A stretch of 15,026 bases of DNA from Colivivens sp963640465 (GCA_963640465.1 CAVHYP010000058.1:1-15026), one strand, 5' to 3'. Numbered from the stretch's first letter, positions 7,763 through 14,990 are shown. The notes: generated by a model from the sequence alone, not told the origin. Translations and numbers: made by a program.

Positions 7763-7890
7763 ATAACGCCAAGCCTCCGGTCGAACACCGCAAAGCGTCA
7801 AACCTTGTTTTTCGCATCCGTCAATTCTTCGCCCGACTGTAATCTGCCCTACCCCAATATTCGATGCTTCACGTCTTTACGATTGCCCTT

Positions 7891-7925
7891 AAAAAAAGAG
7901 TCCTCCCCACATAGGAAGACTCTTT
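7891..7925 (-). terminator. Intrinsic terminator of the histone H1-like gene
   Basis: On the minus strand AAAGAGTC plus TTCC pairs with its complement across a short loop (7925-7895). A run of seven T follows directly (7897-7891). It lies 24 bases after the stop codon at 7949. The plus-strand reading also ends in a T-rich stretch (7921-7930), so it may work in both directions. Confidence 0.85.
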
Positions 7926-7948
7926 CTTTTGGTTTTGAAGCGAGCTGA

Positions 7949-8119
7949 TTACTTCTTTGCAGCTGCAATAGAAGCCTTACGGAATTCCTTTGCTACCTTC
8001 TCGAATTCAAGAGTTGCTTTGCGGACACGAGCTGCTGCAGCTTTGTTCGCTTCGGACTTTTCAAGGTCAACCTTAATTTCATCAACGAGTTCGTTGAGTT
8101 TTACGATTAATTCTTTCAT
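7949..8119 (-). CDS. Histone H1-like protein (Hc1 type), 56 residues
   Basis: This short gene encodes a Lys/Ala-rich helical protein: MKELIVKLNELVDEIKVD at the start and FRKASIAAAKK at the end, with AAAARVRKATLEFEKVAKEF between. This is the pattern of the small Bacteroidota proteins annotated as histone H1 or Hc1, thought to bind DNA and help organise the nucleoid. The N-terminal half is amphipathic and acidic to neutral; positive charge concentrates in the C-terminal half (RVRK, FRK, KK). There are no cysteines or tryptophans. It has its own promoter and a strong terminator, so it is a single-gene unit between the polyamine cluster and the MG2-type gene. Palindromes in its leader may be regulatory. 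The function is known for the family only in outline. Confidence 0.85.
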   Translation of the reverse strand: MKELIVKLNELVDEIKVDLEKSEANKAAAARVRKATLEFEKVAKEFRKASIAAAKK

Positions 8120-8168
8120 TTTGAACAATTGTTTAAAGTTAATAAAATAACGCTTGCGTTAAGCGTGA

Positions 8169-8199
8169 CAAAGGTAACAAAACCCTCGAAATAAACAAT
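8169..8199 (-). promoter_or_regulatory. Promoter of the histone H1-like gene
   Basis: On the minus strand TACCTTTG (8176-8169) matches TAnnTTTG, with ATTG at 8199-8196 exactly 19 bases upstream. The leader to the ATG at 8119 is about 43 bases. It contains two overlapping palindromes that exclude each other (8149-8160 and 8151-8165) and a near-perfect 16-base palindrome (8121-8136) just before the start. Confidence 0.8.
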
Positions 8200-8213
8200 A
8201 CCAATAGACATTT

Positions 8214-8246
8214 TTTTGCGAATAATTTCGATTTTTCTTCGCAAAA
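8214..8246 (-). terminator. Inverted repeat after the polyamine cluster, weak terminator candidate
   Basis: TTTTGCGAA (8214-8222) and TTCGCAAAA (8238-8246) form a nine-pair stem with a 15-base loop, 20 bases after the last gene of the polyamine cluster. No T run follows on the minus strand, so a true intrinsic terminator is doubtful. It may only protect the transcript end. Confidence 0.35.
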
Positions 8247-8266
8247 GCCCCAATTTGCACTCCTAA

Positions 8267-9412
8267 CTACAATCTTGACTTAAAATTCTCGTATGAAAAC
8301 TGTTTCCATTGCGTCATAGCGCCATATCTCCTTATAAAGATGTCAGGCAAGGGCATCCCGTTGAAAGTATTGGTCTTCACCATCGAGTAAATCGCCATAT
8401 CTCCAAAGACTATTTCATCGCCTTCCTTCAGTTCGCGTTCCGATTCATATACGCCTATCACATCTCCCGACAAGCAGGTCGGACCACCGAACCGGTAGAG
8501 GTTGCCTGTCTTTCCGTCTTCTTCTGCATGAATCTTCAGTCCAGCTGTCAACACAGGCGGAGTATATGGCATCTCTATCACATCCGGCATGTGGCATGCA
8601 GCCGACGCCGACAGAATTGCGTTGCGGATACCGTCATCCCCCATCGGCTGGATGTCCATGACATTGCAGTGGAGTTCACCGGCATTCAGTGCTACGGCTT
8701 CGCCCGGTTCGAGGTAAACCTGCATACCATACCTTTCCTTCACACGCATGATGCAGCGTTCGAGCCGTGCAACATCATAGTCCTTGCGGGTTATGTGGTG
8801 ACCTCCCCCGAAATTCAACCATTTCATGCTATGGAGATACTTGCCGAACTTCTCTTCCACGGCATCGAGTGTCGTTTCGAGGTCATCTGAGTTCTGCTCA
8901 CACAGGGTGTGGAAATGCAGTCCGTCGAGCAGTCCCAGCAACTCGTCAGATATCATCTCGAAGTCCTTCTGCCGTACCCCCATGCGACTTCCTTTCGAGC
9001 AAGGGTCGTAGATGGCATGACCTTCCTGCGTGGAACATTCCGGATTGATGCGCAGCCCTACTTGCAGCCTCGCATCTGTCGCCTTCTTGCCATAGAGAGA
9101 CAACTGCCGCAGCGAGTTGAACACGATGTGGTCGCATATCCGCACAATCTCGTCCATGTCCTTTTCGTTGAATGCAGGCGAGAATATATGGTTCTCTGCC
9201 TCAGGCATCTCCTCATGACACAGACGCGCCTCATACATACCGGAAGCTGTTGCACCTGCAAGATACTTGGAAATCATAGGATACAAGGCATAGCAACTGA
9301 AGCACTTCTGTGCGAGAAGTATCTTGCAACCTGTCTTGTTCATGATTGTCCGAAGCACCTTCAGATTAGCCTCAATCAGATTGGCATCAATCACAAAATA
9401 CGGATTACTCAT
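8267..9412 (-). CDS. nspC: Carboxynorspermidine/carboxyspermidine decarboxylase (CANSDC)
   Basis: This PLP enzyme of the alanine-racemase fold decarboxylates carboxyspermidine to spermidine (or carboxynorspermidine to norspermidine). It forms the last step of the route made with the dehydrogenase encoded just upstream. The 381 residues from the ATG at 9412 are the usual length; a TTG one codon earlier is rejected. LLAQKCFSCYA (32-42) holds the Schiff-base Lys36. HFHTLCEQ (166-173) and NFGGGHH (200-206) line the cofactor site. EPGEAV (235-240) binds PLP phosphate. PTCLSGD (311-317) supplies Cys313, which reaches the partner subunit's active site in the dimer. It is the last gene of the cluster, 119 bases after CASDH, a gap holding short repeats. 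Because agmatinase and arginine decarboxylase are nearby, carboxyspermidine is the more likely substrate. Confidence 0.95.
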   Translation of the reverse strand: MSNPYFVIDANLIEANLKVLRTIMNKTGCKILLAQKCFSCYALYPMISKYLAGATASGMYEARLCHEEMPEAENHIFSPAFNEKDMDEIVRICDHIVFNSLRQLSLYGKKATDARLQVGLRINPECSTQEGHAIYDPCSKGSRMGVRQKDFEMISDELLGLLDGLHFHTLCEQNSDDLETTLDAVEEKFGKYLHSMKWLNFGGGHHITRKDYDVARLERCIMRVKERYGMQVYLEPGEAVALNAGELHCNVMDIQPMGDDGIRNAILSASAACHMPDVIEMPYTPPVLTAGLKIHAEEDGKTGNLYRFGGPTCLSGDVIGVYESERELKEGDEIVFGDMAIYSMVKTNTFNGMPLPDIFIRRYGAMTQWKQFSYENFKSRL

Positions 9413-9462
9413 CAACCACTGGATTTATAGAGTTATGGTCTTGAATCATTTGTTGATTTACA

Positions 9463-9518
9463 GTCAAACCCCAGGCTATTGAATAGCAGTCAAGTCTTGA
9501 TTATTGAATAGTTGTCAA
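9463..9518. repeat. Imperfect ~25-base tandem repeat between CASDH and CANSDC genes
   Basis: TATTGAATAG recurs at 9477 and 9502 (period 25). The following GTCAA recurs at 9463, 9489 and 9514. The first copy includes the palindrome CTATTGAATAG (9476-9486). It occupies the centre of the intergenic gap inside the presumed operon and might form small hairpins in the mRNA. Confidence 0.55.
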
Positions 9519-9531
9519 ACCTTATGGATCG

Positions 9532-10791
9532 TCAATCTACCAGCACTGGATTCTCGTCCACCTTCCATGGCAAGCCCCACTTGTTGAGTGCGTCCATGTA
9601 CGGGTCTGGGTCGAATTCCTCAACGGTAAACACTCCAGGACGTTTCCACAGTCCAGTGAGTACCATTGATGTACCAATCATTGCCGGCACTCCGGTTGTA
9701 TATGATATTGCCTGCGATCCCACTTCCTTGTAACATTCCTGGTGGTCGCACACATTATATATATATAAGGAGCGTTCCTTACCATCTTTCACACCTGTGA
9801 AGATGCAGCCAATGTTGGTCTTTCCCACAGTCCGTGGTCCGAGCGATGCAGGGTCGGGAAGCAAAGCGCGGAGGAACTGGATTGGCACAATCTGATGTCC
9901 CTCGAATTCCACTGGTTCTGTGCCGAGCATGCCCACGTTCTCCAGACATTTCATGTGGGTGAGATAACTCTGTCCGAAGGTCATGAAGAAACGGATGCGC
10001 TTCACTCCCGGGATATTCTGTGCGAGCGACTCAATCTCCTCGTGGTGCAGCAGGTACATGTCCTTCATTCCCACTCCGTCGAAGTTATACTGACGGTGAA
10101 TCTCCATTGGCTTGGTCTCCACCCAGTGGCCGTCTTCCCAATAGGATCCGTTGGCGCTCACCTCGCGCAGGTTGATTTCCGGGTTGAAGTTAGTGGCAAA
10201 CGGATAACCGTGGTCGCCGCCGTTGCAGTCCAGGATATCAATGGTATGGATTTCGTCGAAGTAATGCTTCTGCGCATAAGCGGTAAACACGCTGGTTACT
10301 CCCGGGTCGAAGCCTGTGCCGAGCAAGGCAGTGATGCCTGCTTCCTCAAAGCGCTTCTTGTATGCCCACTGCCATGAATAGTCGAAGTAGGCAGTGAAGC
10401 CCTTCTCCTTGCAGCGTTTTTCGTAGATGGCACGCCACTCGGGATTGTTCGTGTCCTCACATTCATAATTGGCTGTGTCCACATAGTCCACCTTTGTCTT
10501 CAGACATGCGTCCATGATGGTCAGGTCTTGGTAAGGCAAAGCCAGGTTGAGCACGATGTCCGGCTTCACCTCTTCGATGAGTTTCACCAGTTCGTCCACA
10601 TTGTCGGCATCCACCTTCGCTGTAGTTACCTTTGCCTTCGTATGGCCCTCAAGTTTTGCTTTCAAAGCATCACACTTGCTCACCGTACGGCTTGCAATAC
10701 ATATTTCATCGAACACGTCTGCATGTTGTGCACACTTCTGGATTGCCACTCCGGCAACTCCGCCACAACCGATTACAAGTACTTTACCCAT
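9532..10791 (-). CDS. Carboxyspermidine dehydrogenase (CASDH, saccharopine dehydrogenase family)
   Basis: The 419-residue protein condenses a diamine with L-aspartate beta-semialdehyde and reduces the Schiff base with NAD(P)H to give carboxyspermidine (from putrescine) or carboxynorspermidine (from diaminopropane). MGKVLVIGCGGVAG at 1-14 is the Rossmann dinucleotide-binding loop. DIVLNLALPYQDLTIMDACL (about 79-98) and YVDTANYE (103-110) are typical of the family. GTGFDPGVTSVFTAY (about 159-173) and CNGGDHGYPFATNFNP (about 190-205) are hallmarks of the carboxynorspermidine synthase branch rather than true saccharopine dehydrogenases. The length fits. It lies 78 bases after agmatinase and 119 bases before the matching decarboxylase, so the two form the two-step aminopropyl-adding module. 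The amine acceptor may be putrescine or, as in some CAPA-type pathways, agmatine. Confidence 0.93.
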   Translation of the reverse strand: MGKVLVIGCGGVAGVAIQKCAQHADVFDEICIASRTVSKCDALKAKLEGHTKAKVTTAKVDADNVDELVKLIEEVKPDIVLNLALPYQDLTIMDACLKTKVDYVDTANYECEDTNNPEWRAIYEKRCKEKGFTAYFDYSWQWAYKKRFEEAGITALLGTGFDPGVTSVFTAYAQKHYFDEIHTIDILDCNGGDHGYPFATNFNPEINLREVSANGSYWEDGHWVETKPMEIHRQYNFDGVGMKDMYLLHHEEIESLAQNIPGVKRIRFFMTFGQSYLTHMKCLENVGMLGTEPVEFEGHQIVPIQFLRALLPDPASLGPRTVGKTNIGCIFTGVKDGKERSLYIYNVCDHQECYKEVGSQAISYTTGVPAMIGTSMVLTGLWKRPGVFTVEEFDPDPYMDALNKWGLPWKVDENPVLVD

Positions 10792-10869
10792 TTTATTCTT
10801 ATACGTTTTTATCTATTCTTAATGTTGTCTATGTTCCTATAATCTCAAGCCAAGCGAGATCTTATGTCC

Positions 10870-11730
10870 TTACAATCTCAAACTCAGCAATAATTCACGC
10901 ACCACCTTGCAGGCCACTGCCGTTGATGCGCCGCTGTTGTCCAGCATCGGGGCCAACTCGTTGACATCGAGTGCTACGATATTCAATTGCGAGCTCACCT
11001 TTGCCAGTGCTGCCCTCAGTTGTTCGAATGTCACGCCTCCTGCTTCTGGAGTGCCTGTACCGGGAAATATGGAAGGGTCGAGCACATCGAGATCCACAGT
11101 GAGGTACACCGGTATTTGTCCTTTCTCGAGCATGTCGATGGTCTCGTCCAGCCCGTCGAACGACAGCGGATGCATGTCAGTGTGTCCAGATCTCGCCCAC
11201 TGGAATTCCTCGCGTTCGCCCGAGCGTATGCCAAACTGATGAATTCTGCCGTCGCCCACCAGGTCATGGCATCTGCGCAGCACGCAGGCATGCGACAGTT
11301 GCACTCCCAAATAGTCCTGCCTCAAATCGGCATGGGCATCGAAATGCACGATGTGGATGTCTGGGTGAATCTTACTCACTTCTCTGAATGATCCCAGCGT
11401 CACGAGATGTTCTCCTCCAATCATGAACGGAATCTTTCCGTCGGCAAGAATTTCAGCCGTACACTTCGAGATGGCATCAAGCGCCATCTCTGCCGAACCC
11501 ATCGGAAGTTCGATGTCACCAGAGTCAAACACGCTGATGTCCTCCAGCGATCGGTCGAGGTAAGGCGAATAGGTCTCCAGTCCGTACGACTCGTGACGTA
11601 TGGCAGCACTGCCGAAGCGTGCGCCCGGTCGGTAACTGGTGGTGGAGTCAAACGGTGCTCCAAACAAAATCACCTTTGCGTCGGCATAATCGGCATCGCA
11701 ACCGATGAAACTTTCCACGTTCCTGTTCAT
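10870..11730 (-). CDS. speB: Agmatinase-family ureohydrolase
   Basis: This enzyme hydrolyses agmatine to putrescine and urea at a dinuclear manganese centre. From the ATG at 11730 the protein has 286 residues. GGEH (105-108), DAHAD (131-135) and DLDVLDPSIFPGTGTPE (213-229) carry the metal ligands of the arginase/agmatinase superfamily (His108, Asp131, His133, Asp135, Asp213, Asp215). The start is decided by context: the speE stop and this ATG share one base (TGATG), a typical coupled junction, while an in-frame extension to 11799 would overlap speE and adds no family residues. The substrate loop LSHACVLRR (145-153) departs a little from the SHG-type loop of classical agmatinases, so aminopropylagmatine is also possible. 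It lies in the polyamine cluster. Confidence 0.92.
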   Translation of the reverse strand: MNRNVESFIGCDADYADAKVILFGAPFDSTTSYRPGARFGSAAIRHESYGLETYSPYLDRSLEDISVFDSGDIELPMGSAEMALDAISKCTAEILADGKIPFMIGGEHLVTLGSFREVSKIHPDIHIVHFDAHADLRQDYLGVQLSHACVLRRCHDLVGDGRIHQFGIRSGEREEFQWARSGHTDMHPLSFDGLDETIDMLEKGQIPVYLTVDLDVLDPSIFPGTGTPEAGGVTFEQLRAALAKVSSQLNIVALDVNELAPMLDNSGASTAVACKVVRELLLSLRL

Positions 11731-12599
11731 CACATCTTGCCCTCCGTATGTTCCACCTTTGCCAACATCCGCTCCACATAAGCCGGAAGGGCAAAGCAAC
11801 CTTTGTGCAAGTTGGTTGTATAATAGTTGGTTTCAATTCCCCGTGCGTTCCACCGTGCAGCATCAAGGTCGTCCACCGGATGATATTTCTTCGATGCATA
11901 GCCAAAGAGCCAGTAACCAGATGGATAGGTCGGGATATGTGCCTGGTACACTCTGCTTATCGGGAAACACTCCACGATGCGCTTGTGTGCCTTCATTGTC
12001 TCCATGCGGTCTTCGGCATAGAAGGGCGACTGGTGCTGGTTGACCATGATGCCGTCGGACTTCAGTGCCTTGAAACATGAGCCGTAGAATTCGCGCGAAA
12101 GGAGGCTCTCGCCAGGACCGTAGAAACCGGCAGAGTCAACGATGATCACGTCGTACTCGCCTATGATGTGCCTCACGTAGCGCAGTGCGTTCTGAGTGTA
12201 GATTGTCACCTTTGGGTCATCGAGTTCGCTGGCAGAGAACGACAGGTATTTCTTTGCGGCTTCCACCACTCCCACATTCACTTCCACCATGTCAATCCTC
12301 TCCACCTCCGGATATTTCAGCAACTCGCGCACCACTCCACCGTCGCCTGCACCAAACACAAGAATCTTGTGGGGGTTCGGATGCACAGCCATCGGGATGT
12401 GGGTCATCATCTCGTGGTAGATAAACTCATCGCGCTCTGTCATCACAATATATCCGTCGGCAGTCAGCACCCTTCCGTATTCGGGCGACTCGAATATGTC
12501 GATGCGGTTATGGTCGTTCTCCTCAGAGAAGACGTGCTTGTTGACCTTGATTGAGAACTTCACGTCCTCGGTATGCAGTTCAGAAAACCAGAATTCCAT
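11730..12599 (-). CDS. speE: Spermidine synthase (SpeE) homologue with altered catalytic loop
   Basis: The fold and length (289 residues) are those of polyamine aminopropyltransferases, which move an aminopropyl group from decarboxylated AdoMet to putrescine. ELHTEDVKFSIKVNK (7-21), TERDEFIYHEM (54-64), GAGDGG (83-88), IPTYPSG (222-228) and ETNYYTTNLHKGCFALP (256-272) follow the family closely. Two sites differ. The ribose-binding acidic motif reads VEVN (105-108) instead of VEID or VDID. The catalytic loop reads DSAGFYGPGESL (155-166), keeping the first Asp (E. coli Asp158) but with Gly158 at the second (E. coli Asp161). No AdoMet decarboxylase gene is present in the window. It sits 21 bases after the arginine decarboxylase gene and overlaps agmatinase by one base, so it belongs to polyamine metabolism, but its actual reaction is uncertain. 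Confidence 0.85.
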   Translation of the reverse strand: MEFWFSELHTEDVKFSIKVNKHVFSEENDHNRIDIFESPEYGRVLTADGYIVMTERDEFIYHEMMTHIPMAVHPNPHKILVFGAGDGGVVRELLKYPEVERIDMVEVNVGVVEAAKKYLSFSASELDDPKVTIYTQNALRYVRHIIGEYDVIIVDSAGFYGPGESLLSREFYGSCFKALKSDGIMVNQHQSPFYAEDRMETMKAHKRIVECFPISRVYQAHIPTYPSGYWLFGYASKKYHPVDDLDAARWNARGIETNYYTTNLHKGCFALPAYVERMLAKVEHTEGKM

Positions 12600-12620
12600 T
12601 TTCTTGCAGTCCTAATCCAA

Positions 12621-14081
12621 TTAGTAAATCGTAGCCTCTTTAATCACATTCAACCGCTCTATCTTCGGGTCCTCCGGACCAGTCATCGAGCAGCCCTTCT
12701 CCTTTGCATAGAGTATGTAGTCGATGATTTCCTGCGTGATTCTCTCGCCCGGTGCCAGGATTGGAATTCCTGGAGGATAACTCATCACGAACTCTGTGCA
12801 AATCCTTCCGTTGGTTTCGCGGATTGGAATCATCTCTTCCTTCGGGGCATAGAACGCTTCCTGCGGACTCATCACCACAGCCGGATTGATGTACTCATGG
12901 TCGAGCAGTCCGCTTCGGTCGCGCTTGTACCGTCGGCGTATGTCGTAGAGTGCACTCACCAGCCGCTCGATTTCCCTCATGCGGTCACCTATGGAGATGT
13001 AGGCAAGTGTATTGCCGATGTCTCCCAGTTCCATCTGAATGTCGTATTCGTCGCGCAGCAAGTCATACACTTCGATGCCTGCCAATCCCACGTCGAGCGT
13101 GAACACCGTCAGTTTCGTCTTGTCGAAATCGAAAATGGAGTCGCCGTTGATCAGTTCCACCCCATATGCATAGTAGTCGCCAATCTTGTTGATTTCCGTA
13201 CGTGCATAGTCTGCCATCTCCACCACCTGCCTGAACGCCTCCTTACCACGGAGAGCCAGGTTGCGTCTTGAGATGTCGAGCGATGCCAGCAACAAATATG
13301 AAGCGCTCGTAGTCTGAGTCAGGTTAATCACCTGGCGCACATAGCCTGCCCCCACCGAGTCGCTAGCAAGCAAAATGCTGCTCTGAGTCAGACTGCCGCC
13401 CGACTTGTGCATCGACACACACGACATGTCCGCACCTGCCTTCATGGCAGACACCGGCATGTCTTCGCCAAAATAGAAATGGGTTCCGTGTGCCTCGTCC
13501 ACCAACACCATCATGTTGTGTGCATGGGCAAGTTCCACGATTTTCTTCAGATTGGAGCAGATGCCATAATACGTAGGGTTGTTCACCAGAATTGCCACCG
13601 CATCCGGATTCTGCTCAATGGCCTTCTCCACTTGCGAAATCTTCATGCCGAGAGCAATTCCAAGCCGATTGTCCACATCGGGATTCACGTAAATCGGTGT
13701 GGCACCGTTGAGCACCAACGCATTTATCACACTCCTGTGCACATTCCTCGGAAGAATTATCTTCTCACCCTTCTTCGACGCTGTCAGCACCATGGTCTGG
13801 ACAGCCGAAGTCGTGCCGCCCACCATAAGGAATGCATGCGCCGCGCCAAAAGCCTCTGCTGCCAAATCCTCTGCCTCCTTTATCACCGATATCGGATGAC
13901 ACAGATTGTCAAGAGGCTTCATGGAATTTACATCAAGTTCTACACACTGTTTACCCAGCAACTTCACCAGTTCCGGGTTGCCACGGCCTCTCTTGTGGCC
14001 TGGCACATCAAAAGGAACAACCCTGTTCCTTCTGAACTCTACGAGTGCCTCATAGATAGGGGCATAAGCTTGATTACCCAA
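12621..14081 (-). CDS. speA: PLP-dependent arginine decarboxylase, aminotransferase fold (Orn/Lys/Arg decarboxylase family)
   Basis: This cytoplasmic enzyme probably decarboxylates arginine to agmatine. The 486 residues match the short Bacillus SpeA-type branch, which lacks the N-terminal wing of enterobacterial inducible decarboxylases. FDVPGHKRGRG (24-34) opens the family signature. GGTTS (88-92) binds PLP phosphate. His115 (RNVHRS) stacks on the ring. VDEAHGTH (194-201) holds Asp195 and His198. SMHKSGGSLTQSS (223-235) has the Schiff-base Lys226. The start is TTG: upstream there is a TAG four codons earlier with no ATG between, and the first residues align well with homologue N-termini. Agmatinase in the same operon argues for arginine as substrate, but lysine or ornithine cannot be excluded by sequence. 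It is the first gene of the cluster, 136 bases from its promoter, with a leader ORF between. Confidence 0.9.
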   Translation of the reverse strand: MGNQAYAPIYEALVEFRRNRVVPFDVPGHKRGRGNPELVKLLGKQCVELDVNSMKPLDNLCHPISVIKEAEDLAAEAFGAAHAFLMVGGTTSAVQTMVLTASKKGEKIILPRNVHRSVINALVLNGATPIYVNPDVDNRLGIALGMKISQVEKAIEQNPDAVAILVNNPTYYGICSNLKKIVELAHAHNMMVLVDEAHGTHFYFGEDMPVSAMKAGADMSCVSMHKSGGSLTQSSILLASDSVGAGYVRQVINLTQTTSASYLLLASLDISRRNLALRGKEAFRQVVEMADYARTEINKIGDYYAYGVELINGDSIFDFDKTKLTVFTLDVGLAGIEVYDLLRDEYDIQMELGDIGNTLAYISIGDRMREIERLVSALYDIRRRYKRDRSGLLDHEYINPAVVMSPQEAFYAPKEEMIPIRETNGRICTEFVMSYPPGIPILAPGERITQEIIDYILYAKEKGCSMTGPEDPKIERLNVIKEATIY

Positions 14082-14143
14082 TTTCTTTACCTAGTCGTTA
14101 TGTTGTCTTACTCCTGTTTATATATTATATATACATGTTCTGA

Positions 14144-14194
14144 TTATACATCCATGTTCTCATCGAGTGCCGACATCCCGTAGGGATTCTTCAT
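14144..14194 (-). CDS. Possible 16-residue leader ORF upstream of the arginine decarboxylase
   Basis: Within the transcript leader an ATG at 14194 opens MKNPYGMSALDENMDV and stops at TAA 14146-14144, about 62 bases before the decarboxylase TTG and in another frame. It begins about 16 bases after the predicted transcription start. It has the ATG that the downstream gene lacks. A regulatory leader peptide is possible, but the reading may be chance. Confidence 0.3.
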   Translation of the reverse strand: MKNPYGMSALDENMDV

Positions 14195-14216
14195 GCGCCC
14201 ATATACATATTGACTG

Positions 14217-14224
14217 CAAAGTTA
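14217..14224 (-). promoter_or_regulatory. Promoter -7 box of the polyamine cluster
   Basis: TAACTTTG on the minus strand matches TAnnTTTG. A convincing -33 TTG at the right distance is missing; the region upstream is T-rich. Transcription would begin near 14210, leaving a leader of about 130 bases that contains the small ORF and an A+T-rich palindromic stretch near 14119-14134. Confidence 0.65.
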
Positions 14225-14309
14225 CAAAAAAATGCAATCAATGAAGCACCATTCATGCAAATAAACATCCGCGGTACCACATTTCGCTCACAGCAGAGGC
14301 TCCGAAGCC

Positions 14310-14690
14310 TCACTTTTCGTCAGTCTTTTTCTGAAACCGTTCGTTGTTGACAATGAAGCGCACATGAATTCCATCGCCAATAAGTCCGCGTTCGTCCTCC
14401 ACTTTCACACTGAAAGTCAACTTTCTGTTATCCACCTCAGTCAGTTCACACGAGCATTTCACCTTCATGCCCAACGGAGTGGAAGCCACATGTTCAATGT
14501 CCACGCGTGTTCCCACTGTACCATAACCCTCGTCTATGTAAGGCATCACACACTCCATGCAAGTCCGTTCCATCAGGGCAATCATCATTGGAGTGGCAAA
14601 CACCTTCAGCGTGCCGCTCTTCACGTTGCAAGCCAGCATATCCTCTGTGACCACCGACTCAATCTCATTTTTCAGTCCTTTTTCTATCAT
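14310..14690 (-). CDS. Hotdog-fold thioesterase, FlK-like
   Basis: The 126-residue protein belongs to the small hotdog thioesterases related to fluoroacetyl-CoA thioesterase FlK, which cleave acyl-CoA esters. Thr33 (FATP), Glu41 (ALMERT) and His67 (IEHVAS) reproduce the FlK Thr-Glu-His triad with the same spacing (8 and 26 residues). GTRVDIEHVASTPLGMKV (60-77) is the usual central strand-helix segment. The ATG at 14690 is chosen: it has AAGGAAC just upstream, a rare Shine-Dalgarno-like sequence here, whereas the in-frame extension would begin with TTG. It has its own promoter and a short stem (14296-14311) overlapping its stop codon. A physiological substrate cannot be named; related proteins are widespread housekeeping thioesterases, and nothing links it to the polyamine genes except position. 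Confidence 0.85.
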   Translation of the reverse strand: MIEKGLKNEIESVVTEDMLACNVKSGTLKVFATPMMIALMERTCMECVMPYIDEGYGTVGTRVDIEHVASTPLGMKVKCSCELTEVDNRKLTFSVKVEDERGLIGDGIHVRFIVNNERFQKKTDEK

Positions 14691-14787
14691 AGTTCCTTTC
14701 AATATTAGTTCGCCAAATTCTATCGTTCAGACACCTCCATACAGCCCTCAAATAGCCGTTTTCAGCATCAAAACCAAAATTCGACCA

Positions 14788-14795
14788 CAAATTTA
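14788..14795 (-). promoter_or_regulatory. Promoter -7 box of the thioesterase gene
   Basis: TAAATTTG on the minus strand matches TAnnTTTG. The nearest upstream TTTG is only 14 bases away, so the -33 is poor. The leader to the ATG at 14690 is about 90 bases. Confidence 0.5.
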
Positions 14796-14817
14796 CGACT
14801 TTTTTTCCGCAAACCCC

Positions 14818-14847
14818 TTGTCATTCCAAAAAAACTTCCTACCTTTG
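14818..14847 (+). promoter_or_regulatory. Promoter of tRNA-Lys
   Basis: TTG (14818-14820), a 19-base spacer and TACCTTTG (14840-14847) make a full Bacteroidota promoter. The roughly 60-base 5' leader of the tRNA carries two perfect stems: CTGCTT/AAGCAG (14851-14868) and ACCTCC/GGAGGT (14888-14910). The second ends just before the mature 5' end. Confidence 0.8.
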
Positions 14848-14912
14848 CAACTGCTTACGGGAAAGCAGAGACAAACGCCTGCAGAAAACCTCCCGAAAGC
14901 TTTAGGAGGTCA

Positions 14913-14985
14913 GACTCGCTAGCTCAGTTGGTAGAGCATCACACTTTTAATGTGGGGGTCTTGGGTTCGAGCCCCAAGCGGGTCA
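14913..14985 (+). tRNA. tRNA-Lys (anticodon UUU)
   Basis: The cloverleaf is complete. Acceptor GACTCGC pairs with GCGGGTC (14978-14984), followed by discriminator A at 14985. The D arm is GCTC/GAGC. The anticodon stem TCACA/TGTGG holds loop CTTTTAA with TTT at 14946-14948. The T arm contains GGTTCGAGCC. CCA is not encoded. No insertion or attachment-site duplication is seen at its 3' end within the window. Confidence 0.96.
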
Positions 14986-14990
14986 CGAGT

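Noticed and set aside
11731..11799. N-terminal extension of agmatinase by 23 residues
   Set aside because: It would overlap speE deeply, whereas the ATG at 11730 forms a normal one-base TGATG overlap and starts the family alignment.
14296..14311. Intrinsic terminator of the thioesterase gene
   Set aside because: The six-pair stem overlaps the stop codon and no T run follows on the minus strand.
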